This document shows, piece by piece, positions 17,602 through 26,080 of a stretch of 64,000 nt of DNA. This DNA comes from Cohnella candidum (GTDB lineage: Bacteria > Bacillota > Bacilli > Paenibacillales > Paenibacillaceae), in contig NZ_CP033433.1 in NCBI RefSeq assembly GCF_003713065.1, forward strand, positions 2,977,001 through 3,041,000, given 5' to 3'. The notes under the pieces were generated by a model, which had not been told where the DNA came from, did not search any database, and saw only the letters and a list, made by a program, of their open reading frames with translations. A program made the translations under genes and the position numbers. Position 1 is the stretch's first letter; every line of letters begins with the position of its first letter.

Positions 17602-19158
17602 CTAGCGGGGAACGGACGGTTTCAGCATCAGCTCGTAAAACAGCTCGGCCCGGTTGCCCTCGACCCAGCGGTATCGCAGAACGATGTCGTAGAGGGATAA
17701 CAGCTTCTCGACCGCTTTCGGCGCCGAAACTTTCGGATTCGCTTGCGACGGATAGCGGACCGGCATCAGTTGGCTTTGGATCGATTCGACCTCGCCGTTG
17801 TACGCGTTGACGTCCACGTATACGTTCTCCTGGCTGACCCCGACGCCGCCGGCCACCCGTACATATTCGAATCGATAGAGCGGACGGGTCGCGACACGGC
17901 CGTCCGATAGGAACAAGTCGACCCGGCTTTCCGCCAATTGATCGGCGAAGGCGGGCATCGCCTTTTTCAGGAAAGCAACGGCTTTAAGCCGGGCCTTGCT
18001 CTCGCTCACTTTCGCTTTCGTCAGCAGGCTGTGATCGGTACCGTCGTCGGATTGATAGAGGTACACCTGCCCTGTCGCCTGGTCGAATCCGATGACGACG
18101 GTGCGAACCCTTTTCTTGTCCGCACTCGGAATCACGAGCTTATACAAATATTGCTGCGGTTTGCTGATCTTATAGGTCCCGGTGAGCGAGAGCAGATTTA
18201 TGACTTTAGCGCGCATTTGCGCGTCCGTCAACTTCGCGTTCGTTACGAGCGGCGCGAGCTGTTTGGTGCTGAGCGGTTTCAATACGATCGGGAAAGGGCG
18301 CCCGTTCCGCTCGGCAGGGAAAACGCCCGTGCTCGCTTTCAGCGAAGTTTGCCACAGCGTGTATGCCAGGAAGGGCTTGTTACCGGAGCCCAGTTTGTAA
18401 GCGAGCAACGGCGACGATTGCTTGAGGTAAATCCGTTTGGCCTTCTCAGCCGAAATCGCTGGTGTGGGATCCGAGAAATCGTACGCGTTCCAATTGGCGG
18501 TATAAGAAGCGATTCGCCCGTCCGGCCGGACGATGACCAACAGCCAATTGTCGGTTCGGATTCCGTTCATTGCCCGGTAGAATCGAATGCGGAACAGCGA
18601 CTTGTCTTCGAACCGGGTATCGTATTCCGATTCCGGATAAGGATCCAGCCTCCAGTCGGCATTCAGTCCCCAGTTCAATCCTCCTACGAGCGAGGCGGCA
18701 ATGTTCACCGCATCTCCCCGCGAGATGGAGTCGCCTGTGCCGGTTGTTGTCGTCGGCACCGCCCCGCTCTCCGGCTGCCGGTCCTCGAGGGACATGTTCC
18801 GCAGGCTTCCGTCCGCCGCGGAGAAACGGACATTGTAATAGCCGGCCCAGTTCCCGTTCGAATCCTTGTCCGGCCGATGCAGGGTAAGATCCCATTCCCC
18901 TGCCGAGGCCTCGGATGCTCTCGAAAGAACCGCGTCCTGGAGTTCGGCATCATCAGGTACGAACGCGAGGCTTTTCGCGTAGGCGAAAGCCTCGTCTTGC
19001 GTGCGGATCGCGGTGACGGAAGCCGCGGCCGCGGCAATCTCCTTGTCGGGAATCAGCAACGGGGCGCCAACACCGGCAAACAGCAGCGCGGGAAGCAGCA
19101 GAGCCTTCAAGCCTCGTGCCGCCCGGGACGCATAATTTCTTGGTAATGAACGGGACAT
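17602..19158 (-). CDS. YcdB/YcdC-type secreted or membrane-attached protein
   Basis: 518 residues from ATG at 19158, chosen for AGGAGGT 6 bases upstream. A basic N-terminus and hydrophobic stretch (LKALLLPALLFAGVGAPLL) form a signal peptide or anchor. The rest resembles the YcdB/YcdC repeat family: two similar halves, each with short helices (DEAFAYAKSL..., SRGDAVNIAASL..., SESKARLKAVAFL...) and beta hairpins containing GY-N or VYVDVNAYNGEVESI, reminiscent of PepSY-like inhibitory folds. Function is unknown. It is a single gene between the glnA terminator and the FMN reductase gene. Confidence 0.75.
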   Translation of the reverse strand: MSRSLPRNYASRAARGLKALLLPALLFAGVGAPLLIPDKEIAAAAASVTAIRTQDEAFAYAKSLAFVPDDAELQDAVLSRASEASAGEWDLTLHRPDKDSNGNWAGYYNVRFSAADGSLRNMSLEDRQPESGAVPTTTTGTGDSISRGDAVNIAASLVGGLNWGLNADWRLDPYPESEYDTRFEDKSLFRIRFYRAMNGIRTDNWLLVIVRPDGRIASYTANWNAYDFSDPTPAISAEKAKRIYLKQSSPLLAYKLGSGNKPFLAYTLWQTSLKASTGVFPAERNGRPFPIVLKPLSTKQLAPLVTNAKLTDAQMRAKVINLLSLTGTYKISKPQQYLYKLVIPSADKKRVRTVVIGFDQATGQVYLYQSDDGTDHSLLTKAKVSESKARLKAVAFLKKAMPAFADQLAESRVDLFLSDGRVATRPLYRFEYVRVAGGVGVSQENVYVDVNAYNGEVESIQSQLMPVRYPSQANPKVSAPKAVEKLLSLYDIVLRYRWVEGNRAELFYELMLKPSVPR

Positions 19159-19244
19159 GGTCGGACCTCCTATACGATCGTCAAGCGGGAGTATGATTCC
19201 ATAGACGTAAAAAGGCCGGAATGGTTGCGTAAGCATGAAAAAAG

Positions 19245-19267
19245 GGACCCGCCATGAAGGCGGGTCC
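19245..19267 (-). terminator. glnA terminator
   Basis: A 9-bp perfect stem (GGACCCGCC) and 5-base loop is followed on the minus strand by CTTTTTTC, just past the glnA stop. Confidence 0.92.
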
Positions 19268-19287
19268 ACTTTGATGATTCGACCGGA

Positions 19288-20712
19288 TTAGCAGTCGAAG
19301 TAGAGGCTGTACTCGTGCGGATGAACGCGGATCGAAACGGATTTCGCTTCGGAACGCTTAAGCGCCACGTAGTTGTCGATGAATTCTTTGGTGAAGACGC
19401 CGCCTTCGGTCAGGAAGTCGGAATCCGCTTCGAGAGCGTCCAGCGCTTCGTCCAGGGAGCCCGGAACGCTGCGGATTTCTTTCTTCTCTTCGTCGGCCAG
19501 CTCGTAAATGTTCTTGTCGAACGGTCCATAGCCGAGAGCGGCCGGATCGATCTTGCGCTTGATGCCGTCCAGGCCGGCAAGCAGCATGGCTGCGAACGCC
19601 AGGTACGGGTTGGCCGTGGAGTCCGGCGTGCGGAACTCGATGCGGCAGCCTTTCGGCGTAACGGCAGCGACCGGAATGCGGACAGCTGCGGAACGGTTGC
19701 CTTTGGAGAATACGAGGTTAACCGGCGCTTCGTAACCCGGAACGAGACGTTTGAACGAGTTCGTGGACGGGTTCGTGATCGCGATCAGAGCCGGGGCATG
19801 GTACAGGATGCCGCCGATGTAGTTCAGGGCCAATTGGCTCAGGTTGGCGTAAGCGCCTTTCTCCCAGAAGAGCGGCTGGCCGTCGTTGAAGATCGACATG
19901 TGAACGTGCATCCCGCTGCCGTTGTCGCCGAAGAGCGGCTTCGGCATGAACGTTGCAACTTTGCCGTATTGGCGAGCCACGTTGTGGATGATATATTTGT
20001 ACTTCATCAGGTTGTCGGCCGTTTTGGTCAGCGTGTCGAAACGGAAGTTGATTTCCGCTTGGCCCGCGGTCGCCACTTCGTGGTGGTGACGCTCGACGCG
20101 AAGGCCGGTTTCCTGCATCAGGCGGACCATTTCGCTGCGGATGTCTTGCTGCGTATCGGTCGGTGCAACCGGCACGTAACCGCCTTTGACGCGGACTTTA
20201 AAGCCCAGGTTGCCGCCTTCTTCTTTGCGGTTCGTGTTCCAAGCCGCTTCTTCGGAGTCGACCGAGAAGGACGAAGAGTTCATCGTGCTTTCGTAACGAA
20301 CGTCATCGAAAATGAAGAATTCGGATTCCGGCGCGAAGAAAGCATCCGTACCTACGCCGGACTTCTGCAGCAATTCTTCAGCCTTCTGTGCGATGGAGCG
20401 CGGGTCGCGCTCATAGCGCTCGCCGTCCGGAGTATAAATGTTACACATAACGATCAGGGTCGAGTGAGCCGTGAAAGGATCCACGTATACGGACTCGGTG
20501 TCCGGCATCATGACCATATCGGATTCTTCAATGCCGCGGAAACCCGGGATCGAGGAACCGTCGAAGGCTACGCCGTTGACGAAAGTATCCGCGTCCACTT
20601 CGGTAGACGGCAGCGTGATGTGGTGAGCTTGGCCCGTCAAGCTGATGAAACGGAAATCTACGAATTCGATGTTCTTTTCCTTGATCAATTCCAACACTTT
20701 TTCAACAGCCAT
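19288..20712 (-). CDS. glnA: Type I glutamine synthetase, GSI-beta-like
   Basis: 474 residues. It makes glutamine from glutamate, ammonia and ATP. Signatures are FDGSSIPGF near residue 50, the metal and ATP site KPLFGDNGSGMHVHMS, NPSTNSFKRLVPGYEAPVN and NRSAAVRIP. At 474 residues it is about 30 longer than the usual Bacillus GlnA, and its C-terminus contains DKNIYELADEE, aligning with the adenylylated-Tyr segment of E. coli GlnA (Tyr about 403). That suggests the GSI-beta subclass rather than the feedback-controlled GSI-alpha enzyme of the glnRA operon. It is monocistronic, with a GlnR/TnrA-like box upstream. Confidence 0.96.
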   Translation of the reverse strand: MAVEKVLELIKEKNIEFVDFRFISLTGQAHHITLPSTEVDADTFVNGVAFDGSSIPGFRGIEESDMVMMPDTESVYVDPFTAHSTLIVMCNIYTPDGERYERDPRSIAQKAEELLQKSGVGTDAFFAPESEFFIFDDVRYESTMNSSSFSVDSEEAAWNTNRKEEGGNLGFKVRVKGGYVPVAPTDTQQDIRSEMVRLMQETGLRVERHHHEVATAGQAEINFRFDTLTKTADNLMKYKYIIHNVARQYGKVATFMPKPLFGDNGSGMHVHMSIFNDGQPLFWEKGAYANLSQLALNYIGGILYHAPALIAITNPSTNSFKRLVPGYEAPVNLVFSKGNRSAAVRIPVAAVTPKGCRIEFRTPDSTANPYLAFAAMLLAGLDGIKRKIDPAALGYGPFDKNIYELADEEKKEIRSVPGSLDEALDALEADSDFLTEGGVFTKEFIDNYVALKRSEAKSVSIRVHPHEYSLYFDC

Positions 20713-20793
20713 CTTCGTGTTTCCTCCCCATTTCCGAACATTGGGATAAAAATTTGGACAGATCGTTCAAGTTTTCCCCAACTTATGAGGTTT

Positions 20794-20823
20794 ATTATAA
20801 AACTCGTCTTTAGCGAGCGTCAA
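20794..20823 (-). promoter_or_regulatory. glnA promoter
   Basis: On the minus strand TTGACG (20818-20823) and TATAAT (20794-20799) are 18 bases apart, giving a start near 20788 and a leader of about 75 bases. Confidence 0.8.
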
Positions 20824-20851
20824 TAGTTATGTCAGGTATTTTTTATCGATA

Positions 20852-20868
20852 TGTTAGCAATACTCACA
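20852..20868. promoter_or_regulatory. GlnR/TnrA-type box upstream of glnA
   Basis: TGTTAGCAATACTCACA fits TGTNA-N7-TNACA exactly. It is about 30 bases upstream of the glnA -35, a position that suits activation better than repression. Confidence 0.8.
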
Positions 20869-20932
20869 TAGTACATAAAATCGTCATAAAAGTACAAAGC
20901 GATCCGCCGTAATGGCGAATCGCCTCGTTTCA

Positions 20933-21994
20933 TCAGATTTTCCATTGAAGGAAAGCTTCCGCGGGATCTTTGACCGTGCCGAATTTTTTGCCGCACAACG
21001 GCGCGAGTTGTTCAAGGTCCTTGAGCAGTTTCGCGAACTGGTCGGGGAAGAGCGATTGGACGCCGTCCCCCGTCGCGGAATTGTCCGGATCGGTGTGCAT
21101 TTCGATAATGAGGCCGTTCGCTCCGGCGGCAACGGATGCCTTCGTCATCGTTTCCACCAATTCACGGCGTCCGGTCGCGTGGCTCGGGTCGGCGATGACC
21201 GGGAGATGGGAAAGACTCTGGATGGCCGGAATGGCCGCGAGGTCGAACGTGTTTCTCGTGTACGTCTCGAAGGTCCGGATCCCCCGCTCGCAGAGCATGA
21301 CGTTCGGATTGCCGCCCGCCAAAATGTATTCCGCCGCATTCAGCCACTCGTCATACGTAGCGCTCATGCCCCGTTTCAGCAGAACCGGCGTCTGCACGGT
21401 GCCAAGTTTGCGCAGCAGGTCGAAGTTCTGCATGTTCCGGGTGCCGACCTGGAGAATGTCGGCGTATTCGGCGCAGATATCCACGAACTCGGGTGCCATC
21501 ACTTCCGTGATCGTGAGCAGACCGTACTTCTCGCCCGCGTCCTTCATCCATTTGAGTCCTTCCACGCCGATCCCCTGGAAGCTGTACGGACCCGTGCGCG
21601 GCTTGAACGCGCCGCCCCGCAGTACCTGCCCGCCGGCGGATTTGACCAGTCTTGCGATCTCGTCGATCTGCTCGGGCGTTTCCACCGCGCAAGGGCCGCC
21701 CATGACGACCAGGTTATCGCCGCCGATTTGGACTCCCTTGATGTTGATGATCGTGTCGTCCGGATGGAAGTCTCGGCTGGCCAGCTTATAGGACTTGGAG
21801 ATTTTGATGACGTTCTCGACGTCCTTCATGGAGCGCAGATGCTCGGCCAGATGAGGATCCGCTTTGCCGATGATGCCGATGACCGTCCGGTCGGTTCCTC
21901 GGGATACGTGGGCTTGCACGCCTCCTTGCTCGATATGGCGGACGATTTCGCCGATTCGTTCTTCCGGCGTGTTGGGGGAAGTAATGACGATCAT
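20933..21994 (-). CDS. aroF: 3-deoxy-7-phosphoheptulonate synthase (AroF/AroA type)
   Basis: 353 residues from ATG at 21994, chosen because AGGAGAG lies 8 bases ahead; the in-frame GTG at 22003 is too close. It condenses PEP and erythrose 4-phosphate in the first step of the shikimate pathway. Residues 1-75 are an ACT-like regulatory domain and the rest a DAHP synthase barrel with VVMGGPCAVE, GAFKPRTGPYSFQG, VGTRNMQNFDLL and IADPSHATGRRELVE. This short-barrel architecture with a fused N-terminal domain is typical of the type I-beta enzyme. It is monocistronic, with its own promoter and a repeat-bearing leader. Confidence 0.95.
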   Translation of the reverse strand: MIVITSPNTPEERIGEIVRHIEQGGVQAHVSRGTDRTVIGIIGKADPHLAEHLRSMKDVENVIKISKSYKLASRDFHPDDTIINIKGVQIGGDNLVVMGGPCAVETPEQIDEIARLVKSAGGQVLRGGAFKPRTGPYSFQGIGVEGLKWMKDAGEKYGLLTITEVMAPEFVDICAEYADILQVGTRNMQNFDLLRKLGTVQTPVLLKRGMSATYDEWLNAAEYILAGGNPNVMLCERGIRTFETYTRNTFDLAAIPAIQSLSHLPVIADPSHATGRRELVETMTKASVAAGANGLIIEMHTDPDNSATGDGVQSLFPDQFAKLLKDLEQLAPLCGKKFGTVKDPAEAFLQWKI

Positions 21995-22024
21995 GACGTT
22001 CACTCTCCTGGAGAATATGTTAGC

Positions 22025-22064
22025 GCTTCGACGCTTGTACGCTTTGACGCTTATACGCTTTTAA
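22025..22064 (-). repeat. Five tandem degenerate octads in the aroF leader
   Basis: On the minus strand the leader carries five consecutive 8-base units of the form AAGCGTNN (the last being AAGCGCTA-like), between the predicted start near 22069 and the aroF ribosome binding site. No stem of terminator type is seen. Function unknown. Confidence 0.8.
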
Positions 22065-22075
22065 GCACTAAAGTA

Positions 22076-22104
22076 AATATACAAAAGAGAACCCCTCGTG
22101 TCAA
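22076..22104 (-). promoter_or_regulatory. aroF promoter
   Basis: On the minus strand TTGACA (22099-22104), a 17-base spacer and TATATT (22076-22081) form a near-consensus sigma-A promoter with a leader of about 75 bases. Confidence 0.85.
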
Positions 22105-22154
22105 GCTATTCCGAGTAAGCGGCAGAACAACTAGTGTCACTAATTAACTCAAAA

Positions 22155-22195
22155 AACGCCCGTTCGGCGGAACTCAGATCCGCTGCTCGGGCGTT
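22155..22195 (-). terminator. Terminator of the ispH-DUF2062 unit
   Basis: AACGCCCG (22155-22162) pairs with 22188-22195, with an inner GCGGA/TCCGC stem. On the minus strand TTTTTT follows. Confidence 0.88.
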
Positions 22196-22209
22196 TCTAT
22201 ATGCCAAGC

Positions 22210-22713
22210 TCACTCGCTCGTGACTTTCATTTCCGCCCGGCCGCGTCTCAGCTTGCGCTTTTCCTTGCGCTTATTCTTGAAGGCGTTCAAGCTCGCTCGG
22301 ATCGGGAAAAACAGGATCGCCCCGAGCAGCGTGCCGTTGATCATCCCGCCGACGATCAGTTTCAGAGACGTCGTCAGCGCGCGGTTGACCCATTCGTAGA
22401 GAAACGGAATATGGACCGTGAAATGCTCCGGCAACACCCACTTCCCGACCATCGCGTTCAGGAAGGCCATCGGAATGTAGATGACTTTGCCGAACACGAA
22501 TCCGATCAGCGCGGCGGGCAGATTTCCTTTCAATACATAGACGAGAGGAAAAATGAGCAAAAAAGCGAACCCGAAAGTCGGCAGCGTGAACATCTCAACG
22601 GCGAGGCCGATGGCGAAACCCATGGCCACCATGGAGGCTCCGCCTTTGGCACGGATGAGTCCGATGTACTTGTATCTGAGCCAGCGTTTGAAATTAACAT
22701 AGCGTTGAGCCAT
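22210..22713 (-). CDS. DUF2062-family membrane protein
   Basis: 167 residues from ATG at 22713, chosen for AAGGAAGG 6 bases upstream; an earlier in-frame start would run into ispH. A basic N-terminus (KRWLRYKYIGLIRAKG) precedes three or four membrane helices (MVAMGFAIGLAVEMF, FAFLLIFPLVYVLKG, IGFVFGKVIYIPMAFLN, LIVGGMINGTLLGAILFF) and a very basic tail. It resembles the DUF2062 family, whose function is not settled. It is in one unit with ispH. Confidence 0.85.
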   Translation of the reverse strand: MAQRYVNFKRWLRYKYIGLIRAKGGASMVAMGFAIGLAVEMFTLPTFGFAFLLIFPLVYVLKGNLPAALIGFVFGKVIYIPMAFLNAMVGKWVLPEHFTVHIPFLYEWVNRALTTSLKLIVGGMINGTLLGAILFFPIRASLNAFKNKRKEKRKLRRGRAEMKVTSE

Positions 22714-22748
22714 GAGAGACCTTCCTTTCCGAAACGGCCGTTCGAACG

Positions 22749-23705
22749 TCAATGCCCTTGGGCCGATTTCTCCCGGACGGTCGGAAGCAGTTTATTCAAA
22801 TTTACGGTCCTTGAAACCGGCCAAGTGTCCGGATTGCCGGGATCAAACTGCTCCAAATATTGAATGACTTCCTTCGTGATCGGCGTCGGGGTCGATGCGC
22901 CCGAAGTCACCGCCACTTTGCGGATGCCTTGCAGCCACTCCGTCCGGATCTCCGAAACGTCCGAAATCCGGTAAGCCGGTACGCCGGCGATCTCTTCCGA
23001 CACTTGGGCGAGCCGGTTCGAGTTGTTGCTCCGGGGGTCTCCGACCACGATGCACAGATCCGCTTCCTTCGCCTGCTCGGCAACGGCTTCTTGGCGCACT
23101 TGCGTGGCCAGGCAGATTTCGTTGTGGATCTCCGCCTGCGGGAAAGCCTCCAACAAGCGGGCCATCAGATGCTTGATGTCCCATTGCGACATCGTCGTCT
23201 GGTTCGTGATGATGACCCGTTCCGCCGTCAGGGACAGCTTCTCGATGTCTTCCTCCCGTTCGATCAGATGGACGTGGCCCGGCGCGATTCCGATCGCGCC
23301 TTCCGGCTCGGGATGGCCCTTCTTCCCGATATAGATGACCTCGTAACCCTCGGCCACCTTCTCGCGGATCAGGTCGTGCGTCTTCGTGACGTCCGGGCAG
23401 GTAGCGTCCACAAGGGTAAGGCCTTTGTCCCGCGCCCGTCTCCTGACCTCCGGAGAAACGCCGTGGGCCGTAAAGATAACGGTCCCCTTGTCGATCTTCT
23501 CCAGAATCTCCAACCGGTCGCTCCCGTCAAGCGTTATAATGCCTTCTTTCTCGAACGCATCGGTGACATGGCTGTTATGGACGATCATGCCCAAAATATA
23601 AATGGGGCGCGGCAGATCCAGGTTGCGCGCCGTTTGAAGCGCAAGCACCATGGCATCCACCACGCCGTAGCAGTAACCTCTTGGGGAAATTTTGAGTACT
23701 TCCAT
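22749..23705 (-). CDS. ispH: 4-hydroxy-3-methylbut-2-enyl diphosphate reductase
   Basis: 318 residues. It is the last enzyme of the MEP isoprenoid pathway, reducing HMBPP to IPP and DMAPP with a [4Fe-4S] cluster. The cluster cysteines are visible in GYCYGV (about 12), DATCPDV (about 100) and NEICLATQ (about 195), with conserved His in VHNSHV and TAHGVS and the active-site TNQTTMSQ. Length is normal. It heads a two-gene unit with the DUF2062 protein; a TATAAT on the minus strand at 23775-23780 may be its -10, with a weak -35. Confidence 0.96.
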   Translation of the reverse strand: MEVLKISPRGYCYGVVDAMVLALQTARNLDLPRPIYILGMIVHNSHVTDAFEKEGIITLDGSDRLEILEKIDKGTVIFTAHGVSPEVRRRARDKGLTLVDATCPDVTKTHDLIREKVAEGYEVIYIGKKGHPEPEGAIGIAPGHVHLIEREEDIEKLSLTAERVIITNQTTMSQWDIKHLMARLLEAFPQAEIHNEICLATQVRQEAVAEQAKEADLCIVVGDPRSNNSNRLAQVSEEIAGVPAYRISDVSEIRTEWLQGIRKVAVTSGASTPTPITKEVIQYLEQFDPGNPDTWPVSRTVNLNKLLPTVREKSAQGH

Positions 23706-23819
23706 GTTTTGCTCCTGCTTTCCCGCCTTGCCGCGATCGGAAGAACCGCTGCGGCAGCGCGTACGGTTCCCTCCATTATACCTTAATCCGTAAGGCGGGG
23801 AAAGTCGGCGGACTTCCGC

Positions 23820-25289
23820 TCATTCGACGGAGGGAACGGCTTGAAGCGGCAGCCAAACGCAGAAGGCGGTTCCTTGTCCGGGAATCGACTTCACTTCCAG
23901 CGAGCCATGGTGCATATCGGCGATCCATTGGGCGATCGAGAGACCAAGACCGGTGCCGGCAACTTGACCGCGTGAAGGATCCGCGCGGTAGAAGCGATCG
24001 AAAATATGCGGCAGATCCTCCTCTGCGATTCCGATTCCGGTATCGGCCACCACGAGCCCGATGCGATTCTCTTCTTTCACGGCGTAGAGCCTGACCTCGC
24101 CCGCAGGCGTATACTTGAATCCGTTCTCGATCAGGATGAACATTAATTGAAGTAAATAGTCCCGGTTTCCGTTCACCCAAGCACCGTCAAGCGCGTCGAT
24201 CGGACCGATGTTCCATTCCGCTTTCCTCGGCAAGAAGGACGCTCTGCGAGCCGCTTCTTCCGCTAACTGCCGAAGAGGGATCAGTTCCATCTCCATTTCG
24301 TAACCGGCATCCGCCCGTGCCAACGACAGCAGGTCATTGACCAGTGCGCTCATCCGGCGCGCTTCGTCGGCGATGTCGCTCACCGCTTCGAGCGACATTT
24401 CTTTTTTCTCGGCCGGCGAAAGACCGTCTTGGCGTCCCGGCTCATCTTCCGATGTCCAGATTTTATGCAGCAGGTCGATGTTGCCGCGGATCGTCGTGAG
24501 CGGGGTGCGAAGCTCGTGCGACGCGTCGGAGACGAACCGCCGCTGTGCCGCATTGGTCTCCTCCAGATGATTATACGCTTTCTCGATCCGGGTCAGCATG
24601 ACGTTCAGGGTGTCCGTGAGCCGCCCGATTTCGTCGTTCGGCTTTTCCCTTGGAATCCGCAGGCCGAGCCCGGAGCCGCTTTGGATGCGCTCGGCCGCTT
24701 CCGTCACGCGGTTGATCGGGCGCAGCGCCTTGCGGGACAGGAACATCCCGAGCGCGAACGCGGCGGCGAGACCCAGCACGCCCGCGATCCAGAGCACCGT
24801 ACGGAGCTGGGAGAACATCGATTCTTCCCGCCCGTTAAACGCGCCGACTTGGAGCAGGCCGACCAGATTATTCGAACCCGAGAGGGTCACTGATTTCTCG
24901 TAGATCAGGAAAGACATGCCGTCGACTTCCCTTTTCACGAAACGGTCCTGCACGTCCTTCAGAACGGGAAACGGAAACGACAATTCGTCCCGGCTGTCGG
25001 TCGCCAGCATGTTCGGCGTGATTTGCCGGATTTGGCCGTTCTTGTTTTGCGTGTAGCTGACCAATTGGATGTATATCGTGTTCGGATCGAACGATCCCGT
25101 TATCCGAGCGACTCTCAGGTCGAAACGGGAAGGAAACACGTCCGTGTTTTCCGCCACTTGCTTCAGCTGCGATTTCAAGTCGTCCATCGTGTTCCGGTAG
25201 ACGACCGTATAAATCACGACCCCGAACGCCACGAGCGCGACTGCCAGCAGTCCGGAGTACCATAATGTCAATCGAAGCCGGATGGACAT
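23820..25289 (-). CDS. Sensor histidine kinase (HAMP/HisKA), CssS/MprB-like context
   Basis: 489 residues. Membrane helices lie near residues 8-30 and 165-187 around an external domain of about 130 residues; then come HAMP, HisKA with the phospho-acceptor in FVSDASHELRTPLTT, and an ATPase domain with ILIENGFKYTP, VVADTGIGIAEEDLPHIFDRFYR and GTGLGLSIAQWI. The gene starts one base after the regulator stop. The pair lies just downstream of htrA, as CssRS lies beside htrB in B. subtilis, so a role in secretion or misfolding stress is a reasonable inference. Confidence 0.93.
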   Translation of the reverse strand: MSIRLRLTLWYSGLLAVALVAFGVVIYTVVYRNTMDDLKSQLKQVAENTDVFPSRFDLRVARITGSFDPNTIYIQLVSYTQNKNGQIRQITPNMLATDSRDELSFPFPVLKDVQDRFVKREVDGMSFLIYEKSVTLSGSNNLVGLLQVGAFNGREESMFSQLRTVLWIAGVLGLAAAFALGMFLSRKALRPINRVTEAAERIQSGSGLGLRIPREKPNDEIGRLTDTLNVMLTRIEKAYNHLEETNAAQRRFVSDASHELRTPLTTIRGNIDLLHKIWTSEDEPGRQDGLSPAEKKEMSLEAVSDIADEARRMSALVNDLLSLARADAGYEMEMELIPLRQLAEEAARRASFLPRKAEWNIGPIDALDGAWVNGNRDYLLQLMFILIENGFKYTPAGEVRLYAVKEENRIGLVVADTGIGIAEEDLPHIFDRFYRADPSRGQVAGTGLGLSIAQWIADMHHGSLEVKSIPGQGTAFCVWLPLQAVPSVE

Positions 25290-25290
25290 C

Positions 25291-25977
25291 TCAGCTGTCC
25301 CCTTTCAGTACATACCCGGCGCCTCTCACGGTTTGAATCAACCGTTTTCCGCCTTGCTCCTCCAATTTCTGCCGCAGCATCGCGACGTAGACCTCTAGCA
25401 CGTTGGACTCCCCGCTGTAGTCATAGCCCCAGATCCGTTCCATGATCTGATCGCGCGAAAGCACGCGGCGCGGGTTTTGCATGAACAAATTCAGCAAATC
25501 GAATTCCTTCGCCGTCAGCTCGATCCGGCGGTCCCCGCGGATCGCTTCCCTCGCGTCGACGTCGAGCACCAAATCCTCGAAACGGAGTCTTCCGTCCTCT
25601 TCCGCTTGTTCCGGACGCCGCCGGAGCAACGCCCGGATACGCGCCATCAGCTCTTCCAACGCGAATGGCTTCACCAGGTAATCGTCCGCCCCGAGATCCA
25701 GTCCTTTCACGCGGTCCTGCACTTCGTCTTTCGCGGTCAACAGAAGCACCGGCGATAAAATGCCCGCTTCCCTCAGCCGCCGGCAAACTTCCCACCCGTC
25801 GATTTTCGGCATCATCACGTCGAGCACGACCAGATCGGCGGGCCTCTGGGCCAGCATCCTCAGGCCTTCGGAGCCGTCCGGCGCCGTCGTGACTTCGTAA
25901 CCTTCGAAAGCCAAGCTCCGTCTGAGAAGCGAAGTGATTTTCTCGTCGTCGTCGATGACCATGATATGGGGTCTCAT
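25291..25977 (-). CDS. OmpR/PhoB-family response regulator
   Basis: 228 residues from ATG at 25977 (an ATG at 26013 behind GAGG would add 12 residues and is possible). The receiver has IDDDEK, phospho-acceptor Asp in LVVLDVMMPKIDG and Lys in YLVKPFA. A winged helix of OmpR type follows (ELTAKEFDLLNLFMQNPRRVLSRDQI, VYVAMLRQKLE, TVRGAGYVL). Partner of the kinase immediately downstream. The htrA terminator lies between htrA and this gene, so the pair is a separate transcript. Confidence 0.93.
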   Translation of the reverse strand: MRPHIMVIDDDEKITSLLRRSLAFEGYEVTTAPDGSEGLRMLAQRPADLVVLDVMMPKIDGWEVCRRLREAGILSPVLLLTAKDEVQDRVKGLDLGADDYLVKPFALEELMARIRALLRRRPEQAEEDGRLRFEDLVLDVDAREAIRGDRRIELTAKEFDLLNLFMQNPRRVLSRDQIMERIWGYDYSGESNVLEVYVAMLRQKLEEQGGKRLIQTVRGAGYVLKGDS

Positions 25978-26033
25978 CTGAAACTCATCCTTCCTGAGCG
26001 CACTTGCCTTCATTTTACCTCAATTTAGAGAAA

Positions 26034-26068
26034 ACGCGGGAGCGGTCCGTTACCGAACCGTCCCGCGT
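26034..26068 (-). terminator. htrA terminator
   Basis: ACGCGGG at 26034-26040 pairs with CCCGCGT at 26062-26068, with a CGGT/ACCG inner stem. T-runs flank both sides (TTTT on the minus strand, TTTTT on the plus strand). Confidence 0.85.
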
Positions 26069-26080
26069 TTTTAATCCTCA

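Noticed and set aside
19315..20826. 503-codon plus-strand frame opposite glnA
   Set aside because: Mirror of the glutamine synthetase coding sequence with no recognisable domain.
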